Source: Microvirga pudoricolor (GTDB lineage: Bacteria; Pseudomonadota; Alphaproteobacteria; Rhizobiales; Beijerinckiaceae). From it: 64,000 nt of DNA. A model generated the notes under the pieces. The model saw nothing but the letters and a program-made list of their open reading frames with translations, was not told the origin of the DNA and searched no databases. The stretch covers positions 227,501 to 291,500 of the forward strand of contig NZ_JAFEMB010000003.1 in the NCBI RefSeq assembly GCF_016892705.1, given 5' to 3'. How positions within the stretch are numbered: position 1 is the stretch's first letter; each line of letters starts with the position of its first letter. Below, in pieces: positions 35,039 through 44,331 of the stretch. A program made the translations under genes and the position numbers.

Positions 35039-36262
35039 TCAGGCCCTGGGGTTGGGGAGAGCGAAAGTGAGGAGGGTCGCCAGGATCGTATAGGCCGCGA
35101 ACCAGGCCGACAGGGTCCCGATCGTGACGCCCCGGTCGAAGAGCAGGCCCACGACCCCCGGCGTCACGGCCGAGGCTGTGACGCAGATCGAGCCGGACAG
35201 GGCCCGTACGGTGCCCAGATGGCGCGTGCCGAACAGCTCCGCCAGGACGGCGGGCAGAACCACGTTGTTGGCGCCGCCGGTCAGCCCTAGCAGGGCGAAG
35301 AACAGGGGCGCGGCGGCGGGATCGTCGAACAGGGCGAGCGTCAGGGACGCCAAGACGAGCCCCGCCAGATAGAGGTGGCTGAGGCGGATGGCGCCGAACC
35401 GGTCCACGAGGGTGCCCGTGGCCATGGTCGTGACCACCGACACGACGGCGTAGGTCGAGATGCCGCTGGCGAGAGCCTCCAGGGGCCAGCCCTTGGTTTC
35501 GGCGATGTAGCGCTGATGAATCAGGTAGGCCGTGAAGATCCCGGTGGGGGCGATCATGGGCGGAATGAAGAGCAGGAAGCCCCGGCTGCGCAGGATGTCC
35601 AAGCGGCTCGGCCCCGCCACCGGCGGCCTGGGCTCCGTGTTGCGGGCAGGCGGATCGAGGTCGCGGTCGAGGGTCCGATCCCGCGCGCCGAGCCAGCGCC
35701 CGACGGCCCAGCCGGCCACGAGGCTCGACAGGATCACCAAGGCCGCCATCCGCCAGGCGCTGGGCCAGCCCAGGGTGGAGATCGTCAGCAGGGCGAGGCC
35801 CGGCAGGACGGATTCGCCGCTGGGAAACCCGATGGTCGCGATCCCCACCGCGCGGCCGCGGATCGCCTCCGGAAGGCGCGCCGTGGAGGTGATGGCCGCA
35901 TGGCTCAGCATGCCCTGACCGAAGAGGCGCAGGCAAAACAGGCTCACGCCCATCAGGGCCAGGGACGACGCGAAGGACAGGCTCAGGGCCGCGAGGCCGA
36001 GGCCGAACAGGGCGAGCGACGCGTAGAGGCCGGCATTCACCCGATCGATGAGGCCGCCGAGCCAGATCATGATCAGGCCCGAGCTCAGGGTCGCGGCCGA
36101 GTAGATCAACCCGAAGGTCCCATTGCTGAGGCCGAAGGCGCCTCGCAGGTCGGACACGAACACGGCGATGAAGGGAGTCTGCCCGAAGGACGACAGGAGC
36201 GCCAGGGCATAGCCCAGGCCGACCGTTCGCCCGTGGCTGGCCAGCAGGTCGCGAAATGTCAT
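35039..36262 (-). CDS. MFS transporter (second of a tandem pair)
   Basis: Paralogue of 407 residues of the previous transporter. ATG 36262 is selected because MTFRDLLASHGRTVGLGYALALLSSFGQT aligns directly with the start of the neighbour; the open frame runs 17 codons further upstream without similarity. About twelve helices. Its upstream region faces homospermidine synthase. A polyamine or organic-cation export role would suit the location but is only inferred. Confidence 0.88.
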   Translation of the reverse strand: MTFRDLLASHGRTVGLGYALALLSSFGQTPFIAVFVSDLRGAFGLSNGTFGLIYSAATLSSGLIMIWLGGLIDRVNAGLYASLALFGLGLAALSLSFASSLALMGVSLFCLRLFGQGMLSHAAITSTARLPEAIRGRAVGIATIGFPSGESVLPGLALLTISTLGWPSAWRMAALVILSSLVAGWAVGRWLGARDRTLDRDLDPPARNTEPRPPVAGPSRLDILRSRGFLLFIPPMIAPTGIFTAYLIHQRYIAETKGWPLEALASGISTYAVVSVVTTMATGTLVDRFGAIRLSHLYLAGLVLASLTLALFDDPAAAPLFFALLGLTGGANNVVLPAVLAELFGTRHLGTVRALSGSICVTASAVTPGVVGLLFDRGVTIGTLSAWFAAYTILATLLTFALPNPRA

Positions 36263-36506
36263 GGAAACATGGTGAGGCGGCTCAAAATATCGGCCGATCA
36301 TGCGGAATCGCAACTTAATGTCGAGTGCATAAACGGAATGGCCGATCCGCTTTTGGGCGCGTGCGAGGCCCGGTCACGGGTCTGTCATGGGGAAAGACCA
36401 TGACTTTCCCTGCGGGCATTGACCCCGGCGCTCCCGCAACCCTACATGCCGCCCGAACACATCGTCCGACGCGACCCCTCGTTCGGCTCTCAAGGAGATC
36501 CATCCG

Positions 36507-37934
36507 ATGACCACTTGGCCCGTTCACGGCCGCATCAGCGGCCCCATCGTCATGATCGGCTTCGGCTCGATCGGCCAGGGCACCCTGCCGCTCATCGAAC
36601 GCCATTTCGAGTACGACAAGAGCCGCTTCGTGGTGATCGACCCGCAGGAGAAGCACAAGGAACTGCTGGACGAGCGCGGCATCCGCTTCATTCAGCAGGC
36701 CGTCACGAAGGACAACTATCGCGACCTGCTTTCGCCCCTTCTCACCGAAGGCGGCGGCCAGGGCTTCTGCGTGAACCTCTCGGTGGACACGTCCTCGGTC
36801 GAGATCATGGAGCTGTGCCGGTCGCTGGGCTGCTTCTACATCGACACCGTCAACGAGCCTTGGGTCGGCTTCTACTTCGACAAGAGCAAGGGTGCGGCCG
36901 CCCGCACGAATTACGCGCTGCGCGAAATCACCCTGGAGGCACGACGGCGCAATCCGGGGGGCACCACCGCGGTGTCGTGCTGCGGCGCCAATCCAGGCAT
37001 GGTGTCCTGGTTCGTCAAGCAGGCCTTGGTGAACATCGCCGGCGATCTGGGTGTCGGCGGGCCCGAGCCCAAGAGCCGCGAGGACTGGGCGCGCTTGGCC
37101 CGGAAGGTGGGCGTGAAGGGCGTGCACATCGCCGAGCGCGACACCCAGCGCGCCAAATCCGCCAAGCCGATGGGCACCTTCGTGAATACCTGGTCGGTGG
37201 ACGGCTTCGTGTCGGAGGGCCAGCAGCCCGCCGAGCTCGGCTGGGGCACGCACGAGACCTGGATGCCCGAGAACGCCGAGACTCTCGGTCCCGACGCGCA
37301 GGCGATCTTCCTGCGGCAGCCCGGAGCGGCCACCCGCGTGCGCAGCTGGTGCCCGACGCCGGGACCCCAGCACGGCTTTCTCGTCACGCACAACGAGTCG
37401 ATCTCGATCGCGGATTATTACACCGTTCGCGAGAACGGGAACGCGGTCTACCGGCCCACGTGCCACTACGCCTACCACCCCAGCAACGACGCGGTATTGT
37501 CGCTGCATGAGATGTTCGGCAATGCCGGCAACGTGCAGGAGACGCAGCATATCCTCGACGAGAACGAGATCGTGGACGGCATCGACGAACTCGGCGTCCT
37601 GCTCTATGGCCACGCGAAGAACGCCTATTGGTACGGTTCGCAGCTCTCCATCGAAGAGACGCGCCGCATCGCGCCGTATCAAAATGCCACCGGCCTCCAG
37701 GTGACCTCCGCCGTGCTCGCCGGCATGGTCTGGGCGCTGGAGAACCCGGAGGCGGGCATCGTCGAGGCGGACGAGATGGATTTCCGCCGCTGCCTCGAGG
37801 TTCAGATGCCCTATCTCGGTCCCGTGAACGGCTTCTACACGGACTGGACCCCGCTGGCCGACCGCCCGGGCTTCTTCCCGGAGGACATCGACACGTCCGA
37901 CCCATGGCAGTTCCGGAACGTGCTGGTGCGGTGA
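36507..37934 (+). CDS. hss: Homospermidine synthase
   Basis: NAD-dependent enzyme of 475 residues that joins two putrescines into sym-homospermidine, releasing ammonia. Visible: the nucleotide motif IVMIGFGSIGQG at residues 14-25, the conserved YIDTVNEPWVGFY and VSCCGANPGMVSWFVKQAL, and a C-terminal DTSDPWQFRNVLVR. Such enzymes are typical of Hyphomicrobiales, where homospermidine replaces spermidine. The ribosome site aaggag lies nine bases before ATG. It works downstream of the ornithine decarboxylase at 31862 although the MFS pair interrupts the cluster. Confidence 0.95.
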   Translation: MTTWPVHGRISGPIVMIGFGSIGQGTLPLIERHFEYDKSRFVVIDPQEKHKELLDERGIRFIQQAVTKDNYRDLLSPLLTEGGGQGFCVNLSVDTSSVEIMELCRSLGCFYIDTVNEPWVGFYFDKSKGAAARTNYALREITLEARRRNPGGTTAVSCCGANPGMVSWFVKQALVNIAGDLGVGGPEPKSREDWARLARKVGVKGVHIAERDTQRAKSAKPMGTFVNTWSVDGFVSEGQQPAELGWGTHETWMPENAETLGPDAQAIFLRQPGAATRVRSWCPTPGPQHGFLVTHNESISIADYYTVRENGNAVYRPTCHYAYHPSNDAVLSLHEMFGNAGNVQETQHILDENEIVDGIDELGVLLYGHAKNAYWYGSQLSIEETRRIAPYQNATGLQVTSAVLAGMVWALENPEAGIVEADEMDFRRCLEVQMPYLGPVNGFYTDWTPLADRPGFFPEDIDTSDPWQFRNVLVR

Positions 37935-37953
37935 ATAATCGAATGCCGCCCTG

Positions 37954-38062
37954 CTCCCTTCCCCCCTTGTGGGGAAGGGATGGGGGTGGGGGTGTTGGCT
38001 CCGAACCTGTGAAGGTCTGCGCTCGCGCCCCCACCCTGGCCCTCCCCACAAGGGGGAGGGGA
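37954..38062. repeat. GC-rich palindromic intergenic element, copy 1
   Basis: Left part has CTTCCCCCCTTGTGGGGAAG followed by a G-rich run; right part mirrors it with a C-rich run and CTCCCCACAAGGGGGAG. The whole can fold into a long branched hairpin. A similar element lies at 41541-41650. Confidence 0.7.
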
Positions 38063-38093
38063 TTGTGGCGAGCCTTTTATGAAGGACGATCCC

Positions 38094-38432
38094 ATGCCCC
38101 ATTTCGAGGAATTCTACGCCGATAAGCTGCGCGGCTCGCTCGGCGTCGTGGACGCCGAATCGGTTCTCGACCTGCGGGACGCGGGCCGCGAGCGGGCGGC
38201 GGCCTCGATCCAGGACATGCTGGAGCGCAGCCGCTTCGCGAGGGGCAAGACCGTGGCGATCCGCTTGTCGCCTCCGCCCGAAGGTGGGGGCGAGACCCTG
38301 TTCCAGCCCATCGGCAAGGCGCTGCTGGAGGCCAAGAAGCGCGGCTGGATCGAGCGGTTGCAAACTCTCCCGGCCCAGGATGGGCTCGGCTTCTACGTGG
38401 TGCTGGCCGGAAAGCCCGAGCGGGCCGAGTAG
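38094..38432 (+). CDS. Hypothetical protein
   Basis: Unrecognised cytoplasmic protein of 112 residues. It has an N-terminal helical section (FEEFYADKLRGSLGVVDAESVLDLRDAG), a Pro/Gly-rich middle and a C-terminal segment ending in LGFYVVLAGKP. The start at ATG 38094 has AAGGA about eight bases upstream; an in-frame ATG at 38079 lacks one. It follows the repeat element downstream of homospermidine synthase. Confidence 0.6.
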   Translation: MPHFEEFYADKLRGSLGVVDAESVLDLRDAGRERAAASIQDMLERSRFARGKTVAIRLSPPPEGGGETLFQPIGKALLEAKKRGWIERLQTLPAQDGLGFYVVLAGKPERAE

Positions 38433-38433
38433 G

Positions 38434-38952
38434 TCAGGCCCTTGCGGCCTGCGCTCGGCGCGACCGTCGCAGGCTGCGGATGAAGCCCGCGAGCAGGAGA
38501 AACCCGCCCCAGAACAGGATGAAGCCCGCAGCGGCCGAGAGCAGTCCCTCCTGGGTGACCGGCACGGCGGGCTCGAAATCCCGGTAGGCCGCCTCCATCA
38601 CGTCCCTGTCGCCGTCGCGCACCATCACGCCGATGCGGCCGAAGGGGCCCGCATCCGTCATGGCTTGCCGTTGCGATTCCAGCCGCGCCACCCGCTCCAC
38701 GTTGCCCTGCATGGCAGCGCCCTGGCGTTCCACGAAGGTGTCGGAATTGCCCCGCAGACGGGCAATGGCACTGTCGCGGGTTTCGCCGCTGGCGCCCGCA
38801 TCCGCGTCGAAGCGGGAGATGATCCGGTGCAACTCGTCGATGGTGCCGCCCAGGCGCTGGCGGTATTGCTGGGAATATTCAGGCCCCTGCGAGGCCACGA
38901 CGCCCCCGGCCAGCCCCAGCCCGAAGGCGATGATTCTCACGATCCGCGGCAC
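38434..38952 (-). CDS. DUF2937-family membrane protein
   Basis: Protein of 172 residues with an N-terminal membrane helix (IVRIIAFGLGLAGGVVA), a central charged, probably coiled-coil region that begins EYSQQYRQRLGGTIDELHRI (an arrangement typical of DUF2937), and a C-terminal helix (GLLSAAAGFILFWGGFLLLAGFI) before a basic tail. The middle would lie in the periplasm. No function is known for the family. The gene is convergent with the preceding hypothetical, one base apart. Confidence 0.75.
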   Translation of the reverse strand: MPRIVRIIAFGLGLAGGVVASQGPEYSQQYRQRLGGTIDELHRIISRFDADAGASGETRDSAIARLRGNSDTFVERQGAAMQGNVERVARLESQRQAMTDAGPFGRIGVMVRDGDRDVMEAAYRDFEPAVPVTQEGLLSAAAGFILFWGGFLLLAGFIRSLRRSRRAQAARA

Positions 38953-38967
38953 GCTCGACGCCTCCTC

Positions 38968-39237
38968 TCAAGCTTTAAAGGCCTCTCGCACATCTTGTTC
39001 CGAAACCTCGTCCAAGGGCTTCTGGACCTTCACGGCGCGGGTCTTGCGGCCGGGCTCCATGACTAGGATCACGGTCTCGATGCCCGGACAGCCGGGATCC
39101 GTGCAGGCGATCTCGTTGACGGCATAGGAGGCTTCGGGGAGCGCCGCCCGGCACCAGGCCTTGACCTGAGCGAGCGCCTCCCCGTCGGGCTTCGGGCGCC
39201 CGAACGCGGATTTCAGGAAGGCACCGAGGCGGGCCAT
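38968..39237 (-). CDS. Small conserved hypothetical protein with CTDPGCPGIET motif
   Basis: Protein of 89 residues. The core VNEIACTDPGCPGIETVILVM has two cysteines five apart, then a short basic strand and an acidic C-terminus (LDEVSEQDVREAF). I do not know its function. It lies three bases after the WD40 gene stop and before DUF2937, all on the minus strand, so it may belong to the zinc-linked run. Confidence 0.65.
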   Translation of the reverse strand: MARLGAFLKSAFGRPKPDGEALAQVKAWCRAALPEASYAVNEIACTDPGCPGIETVILVMEPGRKTRAVKVQKPLDEVSEQDVREAFKA

Positions 39238-39240
39238 GAC

Positions 39241-40248
39241 TCAGGTCGGCAGGGTCAGGACGCCGGCTTGTCCGTCCTCGCACCCGAAGGCGAGGCGCTG
39301 GCCGCGACCGTCCCAGGCCAGCGCCGTGACGCCGCTGTCGGGGGTCGCCGGTCGGACGAGGATCTCCGAGGCATCCACCAGCCGGATCAGCAGGATGCAG
39401 CCGTCCTCGTAGGCGACGGCCAGCACGTAGGTATTGGGATGGAACGCCACGCGGCTCACCTTGGCGGGCCGCACGCCGCATTCGCGCGGCGCCTTGCCCA
39501 TGGGGCCTTCCTTGGATTCGAACGGCCACACGATGGCGGCCTCGGCGCCCGACGTGGCAAGCCACTTGCCGTCATGGGACCAGGACATCGAGCGGGTCTT
39601 CGACGGATAGCCGCTCATACGCATGTGGCCCTTGTCGGGCTGGAGCCGCCAGCCGTGGAGCGCGTTCTCCTGCATCGACGTAATGACGAAACGGGCGTCC
39701 GGCGACCAGACGATGTCGAGATGCGAGCCCTTCCATTCGAGGTTTTCCGGCTTGCCCTCCACGTTGGGGAACCACAGGGTCGCGCCGTTGTAATGCGAGA
39801 TCGCCAGCCGGTAGCCCTTGGGCGCGAAGGCGAGGCCCCGCGCCGTGGAGGTGACCTCGAGGGTCTTCTCGGAGCCGCGATGATCCCGGGAGAACACCCG
39901 CTTGCCCGCCGCGTACGCGAAGGCGCCGCCTGGGCTCAGCGCCAGCGAATCGATCCATGCGCCCTTGGTCTCGGCCAGCGTCTTGGTGGAACCGTCCTGT
40001 CCCGTCACGGCCACGCGCCCGTCATCGCCGCCGGTGACCAGGCGCTCGCCGTCGCCCGCCGCCACCAGGAGACCGGCATCCGGATGCGCCTCGACCCGGT
40101 GGCTGTCCCCGTCGCGCGCCAGGATCACCGTGCCGTCGCTGGTAGAGAACGCAGCCGTGTGTTTCAGCCAGTTCGCCGCGATTACGTGCCCGCCCGCCGC
40201 GACGGGGGCGATGTTCTCGGTGAGCGATGGAGCGGTTCCGGTACTCAT
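39241..40248 (-). CDS. WD40 repeat protein associated with the zinc cluster
   Basis: Beta-propeller-type protein of 335 residues. Repeats can be read from recurring blocks such as GERLVTGGDDGRVAVTG, IDSLALSPGGAFAYAAGK, LDIVWSPDARFVITSM, MSWSHDGKWLATSG and VTALAWDGRGQRLAFGCEDG. ATG 40248 is preferred; an in-frame ATG at 40278 exists. No signal peptide. It lies downstream of the CobW-type GTPase, an arrangement seen around COG0523 genes in related bacteria, and may serve as a scaffold for metal delivery. This role is inferred from position only. Confidence 0.8.
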   Translation of the reverse strand: MSTGTAPSLTENIAPVAAGGHVIAANWLKHTAAFSTSDGTVILARDGDSHRVEAHPDAGLLVAAGDGERLVTGGDDGRVAVTGQDGSTKTLAETKGAWIDSLALSPGGAFAYAAGKRVFSRDHRGSEKTLEVTSTARGLAFAPKGYRLAISHYNGATLWFPNVEGKPENLEWKGSHLDIVWSPDARFVITSMQENALHGWRLQPDKGHMRMSGYPSKTRSMSWSHDGKWLATSGAEAAIVWPFESKEGPMGKAPRECGVRPAKVSRVAFHPNTYVLAVAYEDGCILLIRLVDASEILVRPATPDSGVTALAWDGRGQRLAFGCEDGQAGVLTLPT

Positions 40249-40320
40249 GAAGGCGATCCCTGTTGATGGAGGGGCCATAGCATAAGATTGGGGATGCGGG
40301 AGGAAATGATGCGACAGAAG

Positions 40321-40438
40321 CCTCATCCTGAGGGAATTGCGCAGCAATTCGTCTCGAAGGACGAGGCGTTTCCAGCGAGCGCTCGATCCGCCGCCCTCGT
40401 CCTTCGAGACGCCCGCTTCGCGGGCCCTCAGGATGAGG
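40321..40438. repeat. Dispersed inverted-repeat element, copy 1
   Basis: 118-bp element with mirrored ends: CCTCATCCTGAGG at 40321-40333 and CCTCAGGATGAGG at 40426-40438. Inner arms also pair, e.g. GTCTCGAAGGACGAGG against CCTCGTCCTTCGAGAC. A second copy lies at 44579-44686. It resembles REP/BIME-like sequences. Confidence 0.8.
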
Positions 40439-40459
40439 ACGCCTGATCGAGCTTGGACC

Positions 40460-41419
40460 TCAAGCCACCGTGCTCAGGAAGCCCTCGCGGATGGCGTTCT
40501 CGTTGAGGTTCCGGCCGATGAACACCACCTTCGAGTCGCGCTTCTCGCCGGGCTTCCAATCGCCCTGCACGTCGCCGTCGAGGATCATGTGGACGCCCTG
40601 GAACACGAAGCGCTTGGGCTCATTCGGGAAGGCCACGATGCCCTTGCAGCGCAGGATGTTCGGGCCCTCGACCTGGGTCAGGTTGGAGATCCATGGCATG
40701 AACTTCTCCGGGTCGACCTCGCCATCCACCTTCACGGAGACCGACTGCATCTCCTCGTCGTGATGATGGTGCGCGTCCTCCAGAAAGTTCGGCTCGATCT
40801 CGATGATGCGGTCGAGGTCGAAGGCGTTGCGGTCGAGCACGTCGGAGATCGGCAGGGCGCAATTCTGCGTCCTGTGGAGCTTGGCATAGGGGTTGATGGC
40901 GCGGATGCGGGCCTCGACCTCCTCCAGCTCTTTTTCGCTTACGAGATCGATCTTGTTGAGGATGATGACGTCCGCGAAGGCGATCTGGTTCTTGGCCTCG
41001 GGGGCATCCTTCAGGCGGTCGGAGAGCCACTTGGCGTCGGCCACCGTCACCACGGCGTCGAGGCGGGCGGCGTCGGACACGTCCTGGTCCATGAAGAAGG
41101 TCTGGGCCACGGGGGCCGGATCAGCGAGGCCGGTGGTCTCCACGATCACGGCGTCGAACTTGCCCTTGCGCTTCATGAGGCCGTCGAGGATGCGGATCAG
41201 GTCGCCGCGCACGGTGCAGCAGATGCAGCCGTTGTTCATCTCGAACACTTCCTCGTCGGCGCCGACCACGAGCTCGTTGTCGATGCCGATCTCACCGAAC
41301 TCGTTCACGATCACGGCGTAGCGCTTGCCGTGCTCTTCCGTGAGGATGCGGTTGAGAAGCGTGGTCTTTCCGGCGCCGAGATAGCCGGTGAGGACGGTGA
41401 CGGGGATCTTGTCGGACAT
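40460..41419 (-). CDS. CobW/COG0523-family GTPase (zinc metallochaperone type)
   Basis: G3E GTPase of 319 residues. The P-loop is [13 protein letters not shown] (residues 11-23), the metal site is the CxCC motif in [12 protein letters not shown], Walker B is [11 protein letters not shown], and the base-recognition motif is [13 protein letters not shown] cluster lies near residue 230, and a CobW C-terminal domain follows. Proteins of this form transfer zinc to client enzymes. The znuCBA genes upstream on the same strand support zinc rather than cobalt. Confidence 0.9.
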   Translation of the reverse strand: MSDKIPVTVLTGYLGAGKTTLLNRILTEEHGKRYAVIVNEFGEIGIDNELVVGADEEVFEMNNGCICCTVRGDLIRILDGLMKRKGKFDAVIVETTGLADPAPVAQTFFMDQDVSDAARLDAVVTVADAKWLSDRLKDAPEAKNQIAFADVIILNKIDLVSEKELEEVEARIRAINPYAKLHRTQNCALPISDVLDRNAFDLDRIIEIEPNFLEDAHHHHDEEMQSVSVKVDGEVDPEKFMPWISNLTQVEGPNILRCKGIVAFPNEPKRFVFQGVHMILDGDVQGDWKPGEKRDSKVVFIGRNLNENAIREGFLSTVA

Positions 41420-41540
41420 GGGACGATTCCGGGTCTTGCCCTCCCGTTGGGGGAGGGCCGGGGCGCGACAGCGCTCCGGGGTGGTTGAAGATGCTTGCAG
41501 CCTCTACCGAAGGAAGGATTGTCGAAAGGGGCGCGGCTTC

Positions 41541-41650
41541 CTCCCTTCCCCCTTGTGGGGAAGGGCTGGGGATGGGGGTGTGAGCGCCCACGTCTGAAAT
41601 CTTAGCACCCACACCCCCACCTCCAACTCCTCCCCACAAGGGGGAGGAGA
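41541..41650. repeat. GC-rich palindromic intergenic element, copy 2
   Basis: Begins CTCCCTTCCCCCTTGTGGGG and ends in a near mirror, CTCCCCACAAGGGGGAGGAG, with C-rich and G-rich runs inside. Same organisation as 37954-38062. It fills most of the gap between znuA and the GTPase gene. Confidence 0.7.
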
Positions 41651-41709
41651 GTAGGTTGCGCCTGTCATCGTCGCTCCGGCAACACTCCTTTAGGGAGGGT
41701 GAATTGGGT

Positions 41710-42642
41710 TCAGCTCGACAGGGCCGTGCTGAAGGCCTTTATATTGTGCCTCATCAGGTCAATGTAAGTCCCCGCCGGGCCCGAGGCGTCCGAGAGGGCG
41801 TCCGAAAAGACCGGCTCGCCGATCCGGGCGCCCGTCTCCTTGGCGACACGTTCCATGAGGCGCGGGTCGGAGATGTTCTCCACGAAGATCGCGGAAATCC
41901 GGTCCTTTTTGATCTGCCGGATGATGGTGGCGACGTCCTTGGCGGAGGCCTCCGATTCGGTGGAGACGCCCTGGGGCGACACGAAATCGATGCCGTAGGC
42001 CGCCTCGAAATACCGGAAGGCGTCGTGGGACGTGATGATCCGGCGCTTGTCGGCGGGAATGCGGCTCACCAGGGCCTTGATGTCGGCATCCAGGGCGTCG
42101 AGCTGCGCGACGTAGGCGGCGGCGTTGGCCTCGTAGGCGGCCTTGCCGGCCTCGTCGGCGCGGATCAGGGCATCGCGCACGTTCAGGGCGTAGATCCTGG
42201 CGTTGGCGACGTTCTGCCAGGCATGGGGGTCGAGGGCGCCGTGGTCATGTGCATGGTCGTGACCCTGGCCGTGATCGTCGTCCCCGTCCAGGGCCTTGAC
42301 GCCCCCTGCGGCCTCGACGACCGGCGCTTTCGTGCCGGAGGACCGGATGAGGCGGGCGATCCAGCCCTCGAACTTCAAGCCGTTGGTGAACACCACCTTG
42401 GCCTCGGTGAGGCTCTTCGCGTCGGCCGGAGTGGGCGAATAGACGTGCGCGTCGCCGTTCGGGCCCACGAGGGTCTTCACCTCGATCCGGTCGCCGCCGA
42501 CATTTTTGACGATGTCGCCCAGGATCGAGAAGGTGGCCACCACCTTCAGCTTTTCGGGCGCTTGGGCCAGGGCGGGCAGCGCGGTCCCGGCCAAGGCCAG
42601 GGCTCCGGCCAGCAGGGTCAGGGCGGATCGCTTCGTCAGCAT
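41710..42642 (-). CDS. znuA: Zinc ABC transporter substrate-binding protein
   Basis: Periplasmic zinc receptor of 310 residues. An export signal (TLLAGALALAGTALPALAQ) is followed by KLKVVATFSILGDIVKNVGGDRIEV, typical of cluster A-I receptors. The His-rich flexible loop DDDHGQGHDHAHDHG precedes the metal ligand region DPHAWQN, and a later metal ligand is likely in TSHDAFRYF. ATG 42642 has ggaagga upstream; the open frame continues 50 codons more but crosses the znuB end. Part of the order micro-gene, znuC, znuB, znuA. Confidence 0.92.
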   Translation of the reverse strand: MLTKRSALTLLAGALALAGTALPALAQAPEKLKVVATFSILGDIVKNVGGDRIEVKTLVGPNGDAHVYSPTPADAKSLTEAKVVFTNGLKFEGWIARLIRSSGTKAPVVEAAGGVKALDGDDDHGQGHDHAHDHGALDPHAWQNVANARIYALNVRDALIRADEAGKAAYEANAAAYVAQLDALDADIKALVSRIPADKRRIITSHDAFRYFEAAYGIDFVSPQGVSTESEASAKDVATIIRQIKKDRISAIFVENISDPRLMERVAKETGARIGEPVFSDALSDASGPAGTYIDLMRHNIKAFSTALSS

Positions 42643-42664
42643 GGCGGGTCCTTCCAGATTGAAA

Positions 42665-43531
42665 TCAGGCTTCCAAGTGTCTGCGGGGCAGGGCGAGCCA
42701 CAGCAGGCCGCCCTCGCGGCCGAATACGAGGGACAGGATGTAAATCCCGCCCGCCACCAGGATGATGGCCGGTCCGGCGGGCAGTTCGGCATGGAACGAC
42801 AGCAGCAGCCCGCCGAAGCCCGACAAGATGCCGATGGCGACCGAGACCGCCATCATGAGGGTGATGTCGGCGGTCCAGAACCGGGAGGCGGCGGCGGGCA
42901 GCATCATGATTCCCACCGCCAGGAGCGTGCCGAGCGCGTGAAACCCGCCGACGAGATTGATCACCACGAGGCCCAGGAAGGCCAGGTGCGTGACGACCCC
43001 GGTGCGGCTCACGGACCGCAGGAAGGTCGGGTCGACGCATTCGAGCACCAGGGGCCGGTAGAGCACGGCGAGCGTCAGCAGCGTCAGGGTCGAGATGGTG
43101 GCCAGCAGCAGGAGCGTGTTGTCGTCGAGCGCCAGCACGGTGCCGAAGAGCACGTGCAGGAGGTCCACGTTCGAGCCGCGCAGGGACACGATGGTGACGC
43201 CGAGCGCCAGGGACAGGAGGTAAAAGGCCGCCAGCGACGCGTCCTCCTTGAGGGCCGTGAACCGGGACACGAGGCCGGCCGCCACCGCCACGACGACGCC
43301 CGCCACGAGCCCCCCGAAGGTCATGGCCGGCAGGGACAGTCCCGCGAGCAGATACCCGAAGGCGGCGCCGGGCAGGATCGCGTGGGCCATGGCGTCGCCC
43401 GTCAGGCTCATGCGCCGCAGCATCAGGAACACGCCCACCGGCCCGCCCCCGAGGGCGATGGCGACCGTGCCCACCAAGGCGCGCTGCATGAAGGCGAATT
43501 CGGAAAACGGGCCGATCCAGACATCGAACAT
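42665..43531 (-). CDS. znuB: Zinc ABC transporter permease
   Basis: Inner-membrane permease of 288 residues with about eight hydrophobic helices. Typical ZnuB features are MRRMSLTGDAMAHAILPGAAFGYLLAG near the N-terminus and ALGTLLAVGIMMLPAAASRFW near residue 200. It lies 22 bp before znuA and 49 bp after znuC, so all three should be one transcript. Confidence 0.92.
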   Translation of the reverse strand: MFDVWIGPFSEFAFMQRALVGTVAIALGGGPVGVFLMLRRMSLTGDAMAHAILPGAAFGYLLAGLSLPAMTFGGLVAGVVVAVAAGLVSRFTALKEDASLAAFYLLSLALGVTIVSLRGSNVDLLHVLFGTVLALDDNTLLLLATISTLTLLTLAVLYRPLVLECVDPTFLRSVSRTGVVTHLAFLGLVVINLVGGFHALGTLLAVGIMMLPAAASRFWTADITLMMAVSVAIGILSGFGGLLLSFHAELPAGPAIILVAGGIYILSLVFGREGGLLWLALPRRHLEA

Positions 43532-43580
43532 GTTCAGGCCTCGCCCAAGGGCGCATCGAGGGACGGGATGAGAGTTATTG

Positions 43581-44327
43581 TTAAGCCGCGTGCCGGTGGC
43601 AGGGCGCGGCGTGCGGATCGTGCGCCTCCACCATGCGGCGGGCCTTGAGCAGGTTCTCGGCGCTCAGCACCGCGCCGGTCTCGCCCCAGGCCACGGGCTC
43701 GCGGGCGATCAGCAAGGTCTCCGGGAACACCCGGCGCACCGTGTCGAGGTCGTGGAGCACCGCCACGACGGTCCGCTTTTCCGTGTGCCAGCGGGTCACG
43801 AGGTCGAGCAGGTCGGCGGTGGTCTTGGCGTCGATGGCCGTGAACGGCTCGTCCAACAGGATCAATTCGGCGTCCTGGAGCAGCAGCCGCGCGAAGAGAG
43901 CGCGCTGCATCTGGCCGCCCGAGAGAGTGGAGATCGGGCGCCGCTCGAACCCGGTCAGGCCCACGGCCGCCAGCGCCTCCTCGATCCGGCCCCGATCCTT
44001 GCGGCCGATGCCTCCGAAGGACCCGGCGCGGGACCACAGGCCCATGGCCACGAGATCGTAGACGGAGAGCGGAAACGACCTGTCGAGTTCCGCCGCCTGG
44101 GGCAGATACGCCACGCGCGAGGGGGCGGTCGCGTCCAGGTGAATCTGGCCGCTCAAGGGCGACAGGGTGCCGACGATGCCCTTCAGCAGCGTCGACTTTC
44201 CGGCCCCATTGGGGCCGACGATGGCGGTCAGGCTGCCAGACGCGATCGCGCCGTCCAGGTGATGGATGGCGGGCCGCCGGTCGTAGCCCAGGGTCACTTC
44301 GTCGAAACGGATCGCGGATTTGGTCAT
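43581..44327 (-). CDS. znuC: Zinc ABC transporter ATP-binding protein
   Basis: ATPase of 248 residues. Walker A GPNGAGKST, signature LSGGQMQRALFARLLL, Walker B LILLDEPFTAIDA, H-loop VAVLHDLDTVR, and a histidine-rich C-terminal end (HDPHAAPCHRHAA) that is common in ZnuC. ATG 44327 is chosen; the frame stays open upstream but there it crosses the small gene at 44332-44481 in another frame. Four bases separate it from that gene. Confidence 0.92.
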   Translation of the reverse strand: MTKSAIRFDEVTLGYDRRPAIHHLDGAIASGSLTAIVGPNGAGKSTLLKGIVGTLSPLSGQIHLDATAPSRVAYLPQAAELDRSFPLSVYDLVAMGLWSRAGSFGGIGRKDRGRIEEALAAVGLTGFERRPISTLSGGQMQRALFARLLLQDAELILLDEPFTAIDAKTTADLLDLVTRWHTEKRTVVAVLHDLDTVRRVFPETLLIAREPVAWGETGAVLSAENLLKARRMVEAHDPHAAPCHRHAA

Positions 44328-44331
44328 CGGG

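Noticed and set aside
36315-38363. Minus-strand frame of 682 codons across homospermidine synthase
   Set aside because: Runs through a firm enzyme gene and a repeat element; no recognisable domain.
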